This document shows, piece by piece, positions 1-9,200 of a stretch of 64,000 nt of DNA. Origin of the DNA: an uncultured Opitutia bacterium (GTDB lineage Bacteria; Verrucomicrobiota; Verrucomicrobiia; Opitutales; Opitutaceae); NCBI GenBank assembly GCA_903855985.1, contig CAIOAO010000107.1, forward strand, positions 56,870 through 120,869, given 5' to 3'. A program made the position numbers and the translations under genes. Position 1 is the stretch's first letter, and each line of letters begins with the position of its first letter. Below the pieces are notes generated by a model. The model had not been told where the DNA came from and did not search any database. It saw nothing but the letters and a program-made list of their open reading frames with translations.

Positions 1-359
1 ATGAGACGCTGGAAGGCGTCGAAGGCATCGTAATACTGGCGGCGGATGAGACGAAGCTTGCCGATGCGGTAGAGTGCCTCGGGGGCGTAGACGGAATTGG
101 GGTATTTCTTGACGACCTTCTCGTAGCTGCTGATGGCGGAACCCGAACTGCGGCGCTCCTCGGCGAGGCGGGCCTTGTTCATGGTGTCGACGGCCTTGCG
201 ACCCTCGGAACCACTGATGCCGGACATCACGCCGCCCTCGACGCGCCAGCCGGTGGCCCGGCTCCACACGAGGTCGGCGGCGAGCCGGCCAGGGAGACAG
301 GACAGGACAGCCGCAACAATGAGCGCGGGAAGCAGGCGGCGAATCAGGGAAGATAGCAT
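1..359 (-). CDS. TPR/BamD-like exported protein (N-terminal part, runs off the window)
   Basis: Reading leftwards from an ATG at 357-359, about 119 codons are visible before the window edge. The start MLSSLIRRLLPALIVAAVLS is a typical signal peptide (Arg-rich n-region, hydrophobic core, cut near RLAA-D). The mature part contains SSGSAISSYEKVVKKYP and SVYAPEALYRIGKLRL, the helix pair spacing of TPR repeats seen in BamD/YbgF-type periplasmic proteins that count envelope-assembly partners. The gene follows fabH by 11 bp on the same strand, so it is probably the last cistron of the rpmF-plsX-fabH operon. BamD itself is usually a lipoprotein; no lipobox is seen here, so the exact role is open. The C-terminal repeats are outside the window. 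Confidence 0.7.
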   Translation of the reverse strand, partial: MLSSLIRRLLPALIVAAVLSCLPGRLAADLVWSRATGWRVEGGVMSGISGSEGRKAVDTMNKARLAEERRSSGSAISSYEKVVKKYPNSVYAPEALYRIGKLRLIRRQYYDAFDAFQRL

Positions 360-370
360 GGGAAAGGGAT

Positions 371-1363
371 TTACCAGCGAATCAGCGCGGACCCGTAGGT
401 CAAGCCCGCCCCAAATGCGACGAGGAGGGTATAGTCGCCGCGTTTGATGCGACCCAGGCGGCGGGCCTCGTCGAGGGCGATGGGGATGGAAGCGGAGGAG
501 GTGTTACCGAAGCGATCGACGTTCACATAGAAGCGCTCCATGGGAACCTCGAGGTACTGGGAGATGGCTTCGATGATGCGAAGATTGGCCTGGTGGGGGA
601 TCACGAGCCCAATCTGATCAGCACGGAGGTGATGATGTTCCAAGATATCGCGGGCCGCCTCCTCCATGGCCCGCACGGCGATCTTGAAGACCTCCTTGCC
701 CTTCATCTTCAGGAAATGGTCGCCGGCCGCGATGGACTCGGGCGTGGCGGGATGGCTGCTGCCGCCCTTCGGGACGCAGAGGAGATCGGTGCTCTCGCCG
801 TAGGCGCCGAGCTGGGTGCCGATCACGCCGACCCCGGGTTCGTGGCTGACGCCGAGCACCACGGCGCCGGCGCCGTCGCCGAACAGCACGCAGGTGGTGC
901 GGTCCTTCCAGTCGGTGATGGCGGAGAGTTTTTCCGCCCCGATGACGAGGGCGCGGCGGTAGCGGCCCGAGGTCAGCATGGCGGAGGCGGTGTCGAGCGC
1001 GTAGACGAAGCCGGAGCAGGCGGCATTGAGGTCGAAGCACGCGACATTGGTGCGGACGCCGAGCTTGGCCTGGATGATGCAGGAGACCGCGGGGACCGAC
1101 ATGTCGGGCGTGACGGTGGCGACGATGAGCAGGTCAATGTCGGCGGCGGTAAGGTGGGCGTCGGCCAGGGCGGCCCGGGCGGCGGCGACGGCCATGTCGG
1201 ACGTGGCTTCACCCGGGGCGGCGATATGGCGCTCGCGGATGCCGCTGCGGCTGACGATCCACTCGTCAGAGGTATCGACCATTTTCGTGAGCTCGGCATT
1301 GGTCAGGATGCGCGCGGGCGCATAGGAGCCGGTGCCGAGGATGACGGTGGAGACGGAGGCCAT
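371..1363 (-). CDS. fabH: 3-oxoacyl-ACP synthase III
   Basis: Condenses acetyl-CoA with malonyl-ACP to start type II fatty acid synthesis in the cytoplasm. All three catalytic residues of the thiolase-fold KAS III family are readable: Cys116 in [10 protein letters not shown], His257 in IPHQANLRI and Asn287 in RFGNTSSAS. The length of 330 residues is normal for the family, and the N-terminus [16 protein letters not shown] matches the usual first beta strand. It lies 28 bp downstream of plsX on the same strand, in the conserved rpmF-plsX-fabH order that ties lipid synthesis to ribosome production. Confidence 0.96.
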   Translation of the reverse strand: MASVSTVILGTGSYAPARILTNAELTKMVDTSDEWIVSRSGIRERHIAAPGEATSDMAVAAARAALADAHLTAADIDLLIVATVTPDMSVPAVSCIIQAKLGVRTNVACFDLNAACSGFVYALDTASAMLTSGRYRRALVIGAEKLSAITDWKDRTTCVLFGDGAGAVVLGVSHEPGVGVIGTQLGAYGESTDLLCVPKGGSSHPATPESIAAGDHFLKMKGKEVFKIAVRAMEEAARDILEHHHLRADQIGLVIPHQANLRIIEAISQYLEVPMERFYVNVDRFGNTSSASIPIALDEARRLGRIKRGDYTLLVAFGAGLTYGSALIRW

Positions 1364-1391
1364 GAAAAGTGGAGGGGTGGACCGGCGCCGC

Positions 1392-2453
1392 TCAGGCGAC
1401 GCTGGAGGGCTGGGCGAGACGCTCGTTGACGAGGGCGATGTCGGCCTCGATACGGTGGTTCATGTCGGCCTTGATGATCTGGCTGGCGGCATGGATGGCG
1501 CTCTTGATGGCGTGGCGGTTGGAGGAACCGTGGGCCTTGAGAATGTTGCCGCGCAGGCCGAGCAGCGGGGCGCCGCCGTAACGCTCGGGGTTGATGCGCT
1601 CCTTGAGGGCGCTGAAGGCGGACTTGGCCAGCAGGGCGCCGGTGGCGCGCATCGGGTTGGCCTGAAGCTCCTCGCGCAGCATGGAGGAGAAGAATTTCAC
1701 GAGCGACTCCCAGCTCTTCAGCATGATGTTGCCGACAAAGCCGTCACAGATAACCACGTCGACGTGCTCGGCGAACACCTGGAAACCCTCGATGGGACCC
1801 GCGTAGTTGATCAGGCCGTCGATGCGGCGGAGCAGCTCGTTGGTCTCGGTGATCAGGGCGCTGCCCTTGCCCTCCTCCGTGCCGATATTCATGAGGCCGA
1901 CGCGGGGGGACTGGATGCCGAGCATGACCCGGCAATAGTGGCTGCCGAGGATGGCGTTGTGCACGAGGTGCTCGGGCTTCGACTCGGGATTGGCGCCGGC
2001 GTCGATCAGGACGAAGTGGCCGTTTTCCCGCGGCACGATGGCGGCGAGGGCGGGGCGGGCGATGCCCTCCATGGTGCGCAGGCGCAGAGTGCCGCCGGCC
2101 ATGAGGGCGCCGGTGTTGCCGCAGCTGACGACGACGCTGGCGTGGCCGTCGCGGACGAGCTCAATGGCGCGGACCATCGAGGAGTCCTTCTTGCGCTTGA
2201 GGGCCATCAGCGGCTTGTCGTCCATCGTGACGACCTCGGACGCGTGATGAACGGTGACGTGGTGGCGGCGGTTGAGGCCGGCGGCGTGGATCAGGGGACG
2301 GAGGACAGCCTCATCCCCGACCAGGGTCACGGGATTGAGTGCCGGGTACTGCCGCAGGGCCAGTTTGACGGCCTCAACGACCTCGGCGGGACCCATGTCG
2401 CCGCCCATGGCGTCGACTGCTATGCGCCCGGTATCGCCGGAAGAAGTGCCCAT
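1392..2453 (-). CDS. plsX: phosphate acyltransferase PlsX
   Basis: Makes acyl-phosphate from acyl-ACP for the PlsX/PlsY route of phosphatidic acid synthesis; a peripheral membrane enzyme. The protein has 353 residues and carries the family's N-terminal block [12 protein letters not shown], the central [12 protein letters not shown] and the C-terminal [10 protein letters not shown]. An ATG 34 bp after the rpmF stop opens the frame, with an eight-residue leader before the conserved block. It sits between rpmF and fabH on the minus strand, which is the usual operon in bacteria. Confidence 0.95.
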   Translation of the reverse strand: MGTSSGDTGRIAVDAMGGDMGPAEVVEAVKLALRQYPALNPVTLVGDEAVLRPLIHAAGLNRRHHVTVHHASEVVTMDDKPLMALKRKKDSSMVRAIELVRDGHASVVVSCGNTGALMAGGTLRLRTMEGIARPALAAIVPRENGHFVLIDAGANPESKPEHLVHNAILGSHYCRVMLGIQSPRVGLMNIGTEEGKGSALITETNELLRRIDGLINYAGPIEGFQVFAEHVDVVICDGFVGNIMLKSWESLVKFFSSMLREELQANPMRATGALLAKSAFSALKERINPERYGGAPLLGLRGNILKAHGSSNRHAIKSAIHAASQIIKADMNHRIEADIALVNERLAQPSSVA

Positions 2454-2487
2454 CGCGAGGATGGCGGAGAGTGCGGAATCGCGGGGA

Positions 2488-2667
2488 TCAGACCTCGACG
2501 TTGAGGACCTGACGACCGCGATACATGCCGTTCTTGGGGTTCACCCGGTGCGGGCGGAACGCGCTGCCATCGGTGGGATCCTTGGCAAACTCGGGGGCCT
2601 GAAAGGCGTTGGCGGCGCGACGGTTGGCGCTGCGGCGTTTGGACTGTTTGCGTTTCGGATTTGCCAT
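2488..2667 (-). CDS. rpmF: 50S ribosomal protein L32
   Basis: A 59-residue basic protein, MANPKRKQSKRRSANRRAAN at its start, followed by RPHRVNPKNGMYRGRQVL. This is ribosomal protein L32 of the large subunit. The zinc-binding cysteines found in some L32 proteins (C+ type) are absent, so this is the zinc-free C- form. It is the first gene of the minus-strand rpmF-plsX-fabH group. A run of about 115 bp between it and uppP (2668-2782) must hold the operon promoter; no clear -35/-10 pair stands out to me. Confidence 0.95.
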   Translation of the reverse strand: MANPKRKQSKRRSANRRAANAFQAPEFAKDPTDGSAFRPHRVNPKNGMYRGRQVLNVEV

Positions 2668-2782
2668 GGGAGGAAGGGATTTGGATGTGAAGGGCGTCGC
2701 TTAAAACGCCGGAAAGGAAGGGTGAAAGGGTCGGATTAAAGAGCCGGGTTTTGGCGCGTCAAGCGTCATAATCGGCGGGCTT

Positions 2783-3775
2783 TTACAACCACATCAGGGC
2801 CGCCAGAACCGCGGCAAATGCGAGCCGGTACCAGGCAAACACGGCCATGCCATGCCGCGACAGCCAGGTGACGAGGAAACGCACCGCCAGGGCGGCGGTG
2901 ACGGCGGCGACCACGCAGCCGAGCAGGATATGCGGCCAGCCGTAAACCTGGATCATGGCTGCGCCGCTTTCATAGCTCTTCAGGGCGGTGGCCGCGGTGA
3001 GGGTGACAAGCCCGAGCAGGAAGCTGAACTCGGCCGACCGCCGCGGATCCAGGCCGGCGAGGTAGCCGCCCACGATGGTCATCATCGAGCGGCTCGTACC
3101 CGGCCACAGGGCGACACACTGCAGCAGGCCGATGTTGAGTGCCTGTCGGGGAGTGAGTTCGGTGCCAGGGTCGGCGGCCGGAGCCTGGGCTTCGCGGCGC
3201 CGGCGGTAGCGTTCGGCCCAGAGGATAAAGACCGCGCCCACCACCTGGGCGGCGACCACGGCGCCGATGGAAAAAAGGTGGGCGCTGATCCACCGGCCAA
3301 GGGCGAGACCGAGGATGGCGGAGGGAATGACGGCAATGAGGAGGTTGCGGAGGAGCCGCCGGCCGGCCGGGTCACGGCCGCGCAGGCCGTTGAGCATGGA
3401 AAGAAGCTGCCGCCAGTAGAGGAGGGCGACGGCGGCAATCGCGCCGAATTGGATGACGATGGTGAAGGTGTCCGCGGCGAGGGTCGGGGTGAGCGGCACG
3501 CCGGCCGGGTCTTTGGGCGACGGGTGCCTATGCCAGAGTGGCTGGCCGGAGGGGCCGGTCAGGGGCTGATCCGACTCCAGGCCGAGCAGGTGGGTGGCAA
3601 CGATCAAATGCCCCGTGGAGGAGACGGGCAGATATTCCGTCACGCCCTCGACCACACCCAGGATGCAGGCGTCGCGCACGCTGAGACCATTGACCGGCTC
3701 CGCCGGGGCCGGGGCGCCGCGGGCCGGGAGGCCGGCGAGGGCGAGACAAACAACACCCAGCAGGAGACGGCGCAT
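2783..3775 (-). CDS. uppP: undecaprenyl-diphosphatase
   Basis: Membrane phosphatase that recycles undecaprenyl diphosphate, the lipid carrier for peptidoglycan and other surface glycans. Both signature motifs are present: EGVTEYLPVSSTGHL near residue 42 and PGTSRSMMTI in the second half, along with several hydrophobic helices. At 330 residues it is longer than the usual 260-290. The extra length is an N-terminal signal-like stretch (MRRLLLGVVCLALAGLPARG) and a proline-rich insert between the first motif and the next helix (around PLTGPSGQPLWHRHPSPKDP). The start is the ATG at 3773-3775; the frame stays open far upstream, but that extension is an artefact that overlaps trpD. It is divergent from trpD with a 78-bp gap. 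Confidence 0.93.
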   Translation of the reverse strand: MRRLLLGVVCLALAGLPARGAPAPAEPVNGLSVRDACILGVVEGVTEYLPVSSTGHLIVATHLLGLESDQPLTGPSGQPLWHRHPSPKDPAGVPLTPTLAADTFTIVIQFGAIAAVALLYWRQLLSMLNGLRGRDPAGRRLLRNLLIAVIPSAILGLALGRWISAHLFSIGAVVAAQVVGAVFILWAERYRRRREAQAPAADPGTELTPRQALNIGLLQCVALWPGTSRSMMTIVGGYLAGLDPRRSAEFSFLLGLVTLTAATALKSYESGAAMIQVYGWPHILLGCVVAAVTAALAVRFLVTWLSRHGMAVFAWYRLAFAAVLAALMWL

Positions 3776-3853
3776 CCGCTTTTGCTCCCAGAAGGTTCGC
3801 GGCGAAGCAATTTTATTTGCGGCGCGCCGCGGCGACGTAACGCTGGGGCATTG

Positions 3854-4900
3854 ATGCCCGTGCTGACCACCCTCACCACCCAGCTTGCCGCCGGACGAAA
3901 CCTCGCGCCGGCGGAAGTGGAGCTTGCGGTCGGGGCGCTGGCGGGAGCGGAGGCGGCTGATCCGGTCAAGGAGGCGTTCCTCGCGGCGCTTGCGGCCAAG
4001 GGCGAGACGGCGGAGGAGCTGGCGGCGTTTGCCGTGGCGTTCCGAAAGCGCGCGCTGGATCCCGGGGTCGGGGCCTGGGCCGGACAGGCGATTGATGTCG
4101 TCGGCACCGGCGGCGACCACGCGGGTGGGTTTAATATTTCCAGCCTCGTCACTCTCGTCCTCGCGAGTGCGGGGGTGGTGGTGATGAAGCACGGCAACCG
4201 CGGCATCACCTCCAAGTGTGGCAGTGCGGACCTGCTCGCCGGACTCGGCGTCAACCTCGAGGCGCCGCCGGAGCAACTTCGCCGGGCGCTGGACCAGCTG
4301 GGGTTCGCCTTCTTCTTCGCGCCGGCCTGGCACCCGGCATTCAAGGCGGTGGCGGGACCGCGCAAGGCGCTCGCGGCCCGGGGCCAGCGCACGATTTTCA
4401 ACCTGCTGGGTCCGCTGGTGAATCCCGGCCGGCCGGCGCACACGCTGCTGGGCGTGGCCTCGATGCCGTTGCTGGAAAAAATGGCCGGCGCGCTGGACCA
4501 GCTCGGCGGCCAGGCCGGGCTGACGGTGCACGGCGTCATCACGCCGGAACGCGGCATTGACGAACTGACCACGGCGACGGTGAACCAGGTGCGCGGCACC
4601 GGCCGGTTGCGCCCACTGACGGCGGAATGGCGTTCGGCGGATTTCGGGCTGCCAACGGCGCCGTTTTCCGACCTGACCGGAGGCGACCTCGCCACGAATC
4701 TCGCCCTGACCGAAGCCGTGCTGGCAGGGCGGGGTCCGGCGGGATTGACCGACACCATCGTGCTCAACGCCGCCCTGGGCCTCTGGATCACGGGCCGCAT
4801 CCCGCAGGTGCGCGAGGGCATTGCCCCGGCCCGCGAGCTGCTGCTCGGGGGAGCGGTGGCAAAAAAAATCGCGGCGACGCGCGAGTTCTACCGCCCATGA
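3854..4900 (+). CDS. trpD: anthranilate phosphoribosyltransferase
   Basis: Transfers phosphoribosyl from PRPP to anthranilate in tryptophan synthesis. The family blocks are present: VVGTGGDHAGGFNISS (PRPP-binding glycine loop), KHGNRGITSKCGSADLL, and NLLGPLVNPGRPAHTLLGV. The protein has 348 residues, normal for TrpD. The start chosen is the ATG at 3854 in MPVLTTLTTQLAAG, which fits the family's N-terminal helical domain; the frame upstream of it is an open shadow of uppP. Its stop overlaps the glmM start as ATGA, so the two are translationally coupled although functionally unrelated. No other trp genes are in the window. Confidence 0.95.
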   Translation: MPVLTTLTTQLAAGRNLAPAEVELAVGALAGAEAADPVKEAFLAALAAKGETAEELAAFAVAFRKRALDPGVGAWAGQAIDVVGTGGDHAGGFNISSLVTLVLASAGVVVMKHGNRGITSKCGSADLLAGLGVNLEAPPEQLRRALDQLGFAFFFAPAWHPAFKAVAGPRKALAARGQRTIFNLLGPLVNPGRPAHTLLGVASMPLLEKMAGALDQLGGQAGLTVHGVITPERGIDELTTATVNQVRGTGRLRPLTAEWRSADFGLPTAPFSDLTGGDLATNLALTEAVLAGRGPAGLTDTIVLNAALGLWITGRIPQVREGIAPARELLLGGAVAKKIAATREFYRP

Positions 4901-6219
4901 CCCGGAAATATTTCGGCACCGATGGCATCCGCGGCCCGTACGGCGGGCCGGTCGTCAATGAGGCCTTTGCCGAGCGGCTGGGCGCGGCCGCGGCGGCATG
5001 GCTGGGGAAAAAGGGCCGCGTGCTGATCGGCCGCGACACCCGCGAATCGGGCCGCGCGCTCGAGGCGGCGGTGGCGCGGGGACTGCAGGCGGGCGGCGCG
5101 GAGCCGGTTTCGCTGGGGGTGGTGCCGACGCCGGCGGTAGCCCGGGCCGTGCGGATGGAGCCGGCGGCGCTGGGCGTGGTCATCACCGCGTCGCACAATC
5201 CGGCGGCGGATAATGGCATCAAGTTTTTCGGTCCCCGGGGCGTGAAGCTGACCGACGCGGAGGAGCTGGCCATTGAGCAGCTGCTGCCGACGTCGGTGGT
5301 GACGGCCCCGGTGACACTGCCGGTGAGTGACGCCTGTGCGCCGTATATCGCCGCGGCGGAAAAATTGCTACCGCCGCAGGCCCTGGCCGGCTGGCGCATC
5401 GTGCTCGACACGGCCAACGGGGCCAGTTGCGGCACCAGTCCGGTGGTGTTGCGGACACTCGGTGCGGAAGTGATCGGGCTCGGCGATGCACCGGACGGGC
5501 AGAACATCAATGCGGGGGTGGGCAGCGAGCATCCCAAGCTCCTGGCGGCGCGGGTGAAGGCGACCGGGGCGAAGCTTGGCATTGCCCACGACGGTGATGG
5601 CGACCGCTGCGTGCTCTGTGACGAAACGGGCGGCGTGCTCGACGGGGATGAGATCCTGACACTGCTGGCGACGCAGGCGCTCGCGCGCGGCACGCTCGTG
5701 AACCGGACCCTGGTGATCACGATTCAAAGCAATCTGGGGGTGGATGCCGCAATCAAGGCGGCGGGCGGACGCGTCCACCGGACCGCGGTGGGCGACCGCT
5801 ACGTCACTGAGGGCATGCTGGCCCAGCAGGCGACCCTGGGCGGCGAGTCGAGCGGCCACATCATCTGTTCGGAAATTTCCCCGACGGGCGACGGCTTGGT
5901 TGCCGCGCTCAAGGTCATCGAGATCATGCGGGCGACCAACCAGCCGCTCTCGGTGTTGCGGCAGGCGCTGAAGAAGTTTCCCCAGCTCACCGCGGCGTTG
6001 ACGGTGCGGGAGAAGCTGCCCCTCGAGAACCTGCCTAACCTGGCCGCCGCGTGTGTGGCGCTGGAGGACGAGCTGGGGCAACAGGGCCGGGTCTTGGTCC
6101 GCTATTCCGGCACCGAGCCCAAGCTGCGCCTGCTGGTGGAAGGCCCGACGAGTGTGCGGGTGCAGGTGGGCCTGGCCCGGCTGTCCGCGGCGGCGCGGCT
6201 GGATCTGGACGTGATCTGA
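4897..6219 (+). CDS. glmM: phosphoglucosamine mutase
   Basis: Interconverts glucosamine-6-phosphate and glucosamine-1-phosphate for UDP-GlcNAc and cell wall synthesis. The 440-residue protein begins MTRKYFGTDGIRG, has the phosphoserine loop TASHNPAADNG, the Mg-binding loop DGDGDR, and the C-terminal phosphate-binding RYSGTEPKLR. The start ATG overlaps the trpD stop by four bases. It is slightly short of the typical 445-450 residues but no domain is missing. Directly downstream, and convergent with no gap, is the large PEP-CTERM gene. Confidence 0.95.
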   Translation: MTRKYFGTDGIRGPYGGPVVNEAFAERLGAAAAAWLGKKGRVLIGRDTRESGRALEAAVARGLQAGGAEPVSLGVVPTPAVARAVRMEPAALGVVITASHNPAADNGIKFFGPRGVKLTDAEELAIEQLLPTSVVTAPVTLPVSDACAPYIAAAEKLLPPQALAGWRIVLDTANGASCGTSPVVLRTLGAEVIGLGDAPDGQNINAGVGSEHPKLLAARVKATGAKLGIAHDGDGDRCVLCDETGGVLDGDEILTLLATQALARGTLVNRTLVITIQSNLGVDAAIKAAGGRVHRTAVGDRYVTEGMLAQQATLGGESSGHIICSEISPTGDGLVAALKVIEIMRATNQPLSVLRQALKKFPQLTAALTVREKLPLENLPNLAAACVALEDELGQQGRVLVRYSGTEPKLRLLVEGPTSVRVQVGLARLSAAARLDLDVI

Positions 6220-9200
6220 TCAGCCGTGGCGTCCGCGGCGGCGTCGGAAGGCCAGCAGCGAAAGACCGGCGCCCAGCAGGGCCCACGTCGAAGGCTCGGG
6301 TACGCCGTAGACGAGCGTGATGTCGTTCGGCAGATAATTGACGTAAAAGGTGTAAGGAGTGGCGGCGTAGGAGGCGACGATGGTGTCGCCGGTGGACGGC
6401 AGGCCCACGAAGGTGCCGGAGAAGCCTGACCCGCCGGAGGCAATGTGCAGCAGGTCGAACGTCGTGTTGAGGGTCGGGGCGCTCACCAGGTTGAGGTTGA
6501 GCGTCAGCAGGCTGGCACCGAGGTTCACGGCGCCGGTGGGATTCTGGAAGATCACCTGGTCCGACACGGCGCCGCCAAGGTCAACGTTGAGGGCCGTGGG
6601 CCCGGTGACGGCAAAGCTGCCGTTGGCGAAGGTGAGGTTGCCGAGGGTCAGGCCCGGGGCGAGGGTGCCGCCCGCGAAGGCGATGTTGCCGCTGAAGCCG
6701 CCGGGACCCGTGACGGTGCCGCCCGCGGTGTTGGTCAGGGCGCCGCTGATATAAAGGAAGCCCGACTGGGAGTTGAGTACACCGGCGTTGGTGAAGGTGG
6801 GCACGTACAAGTAGCCGGTGCCGGAGGTCTGGTTGATGGTGCCCTGGTTGACGAGCGTGGCGCCGCTGTTACCCGACAGATACATCGTGCCATTGAGCGT
6901 GGTGGCGCTGTCGAGGGTGAGCGTGTTGTTGGTGCCGATCGCGAGGTTGGCGTAGTTGCCGGCGGAGCCTGAGGTAATCGTCTTGCCGGCGAGCGTGCTG
7001 TTCTGGTTCCAGTAGAACGTAGAGTTGCTGCCGAGGGTGCCGTTGGCGCCGGTGAAGGAGGTGCCGTTGGTGAAAGTGACGGCCGCGCCGGCCGGCAGGG
7101 TGAAATCACCGTTGTAGATCACATTGCTGAGGGTGCCGCCGGCGCTGGTGAACGCGAGGGCGCCACTGGCGATGGTGCCGTTGTTGATGGTGCCGGTGTA
7201 GAGCTCATAAAGTCCGCCGGACGGCGCACTGAGCGTGGCGCTGGTATTGTCAAAGGTGCCGTAGAGCAGGGCATGGCCGCCGCTGGCGAGGGTGACATTG
7301 CCCAGCTGGGAGGTGGTGTTGGCGGCACCCTGGAAGTACAGCGAGCCATTCAGCTGGGCCGTGATCGTACCCAGATTGTGGATGTTCGTGAGGTAGGCGT
7401 AGGCACTGGTGCCGGTGGCGGTGATGGTGCCGCCGGCGGCATTGGTGGTCACATCGGTGCCGTAATATCCGAGATACAGCGTGGAACCGGTGTTGGCCGT
7501 GATGCTGCCGGTGTTGGTGAAGGTGGGCGCGTAGATATAACCGGTACCCGAGTTATGGTTGATCGTGCCCTGGTTGAGGATCGTGCCGCCGTTATTCCCG
7601 TTATAGACGTAGATGTCGCCGTTGAGCGTGGTGGCACTGTCGAGCGTGAGGGTGCGGCCGGTGCCGATGTTGAGATAGGCGTAGTTGCCCGCAGAACCGA
7701 ACGTGAGGGTCTTGCCGATGAGCGTGCCGTCCTGGTTCCAGTTGAGCGTGGAATAATTGCCGAGGATGGCATTGGCCCCGGTAAAAAGGGTGCCGTTGGT
7801 GAAAGTGACGGAGGAGCTGGCGGGGAGGGTGAGGTTGCCGGCGTAGCTGACATTGCTCAGCGTGCCGCCGGATCCCGTGAAGGTGAGGGCGCCGGCGGCA
7901 ATAGTGCCGTTGTTGATGGTGCCGCCGTAGAGCTCGTACCCGCCGCCGCTGGGCGCGTTGATGGTGGTGCTGGTATTATTGAAGGTGCCGCTGAGAAGTG
8001 CGCGGCCACCGGTGGCGAGGGAGACGTTGCCGAGGTTGGCGGGAGTGTTTGAGGCGCCCGAGAAGTTCAGCACGCCGTTGAGCTGGGCGTAGAGGGTGCC
8101 GAGGTTGACGATGTTCGTGAGGTAGATGTAGGTGCCGGCGCCGGTGGCGGTGATGGTGCCGCCGGAGGCGTTGGTGGTCGCGTCGGTGCCGTAATAACCG
8201 AGATAGAGCGAACTGCCGCCACTCGCGGTGACGGCGCCGGAGTTGGTGAAGGTGGGGGCGTAAACATAGCCGGTGCCGGCCGAATGGTTGATGGTGCCCT
8301 GGTTGATGATCGTGCCGCCGTTGTTGCCGTTATAAACGTAGATGTCGCCGTTGAGCGTGGTGGCGCTGTCGAGCGTGAGGGAGTTGTTGGTCCCGACGTT
8401 GAGGTAGGCGTAATTCGCCCCGGTGCCGAAGGTGATCGTTTTGCCCGCGAGGGTGCCGTTTTGATTCCAGTTCAGGGTGGAATAGTTGCCCAGGGTGGCG
8501 TTGCTGCCGGTGAAGAGGGTGCCGTTCTTGAAGGTGACGGACGTGTTGGCCGGCAGGGCGAAATCACCAGTGTAACTGACGTTGCTCAGGCTGCCGCCGG
8601 AAGTGGTGAAGTTGAGGGCGCCGGTGGCGATGGCGCCGTTGTTGATCGTGCCCCCGTAGAGTTCGTAGACGCCGCCGCCGGGGGCGGTGAAGGAGGCGCT
8701 GGTGTTGTCGATCGTGCCGCTGAGGAGCGCGCGGCCGCCGCCGGAGAGCGAGACGCTGCCGAGATTGGCAGTGGTGTTGCCCGTGCCCGTGAAGTTCAGC
8801 GCGCCGTTGAGCTGGGCGTAGAGGGTGCCGAGGTTGATGATGTTCTGCAGGTAGACGACGCTGCTGGTGCCGGTGGCGGTGATGGTGCCGCCGACGGCAT
8901 TGGTGAGGACGTCGGTGGCGTAATAGCTCACATAGAGGGAACTGCCGGCGCTGGCGGTGATGCTGCCGGAATTGGTGATGGTGGGGGCATAGATATACCC
9001 GGTGCTGCCATTGTTGGTGATAGTCCCCTGGTTGATGATCGTTCCGCCGTTGTTGCTGTTGTAGAGGTAGATGTCGCCGCTGAGCGTCGTGGCGCTGTCG
9101 AAGGTCAACGAGTTGTTGGTCCCGATGATGAGCGAGGCGTAGCCGCCGGGCAGGCCGAAGGTGATGGTTTTCCCGGCGAGCGTGCCATTCTGATTCCAGT

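Noticed and set aside
593..2739. Long plus-strand frames opposite fabH, plsX and rpmF (593-1429, 1332-2504, 2254-2739)
   Set aside because: They are antisense shadows in GC-rich DNA; the minus-strand frames have full family motifs.
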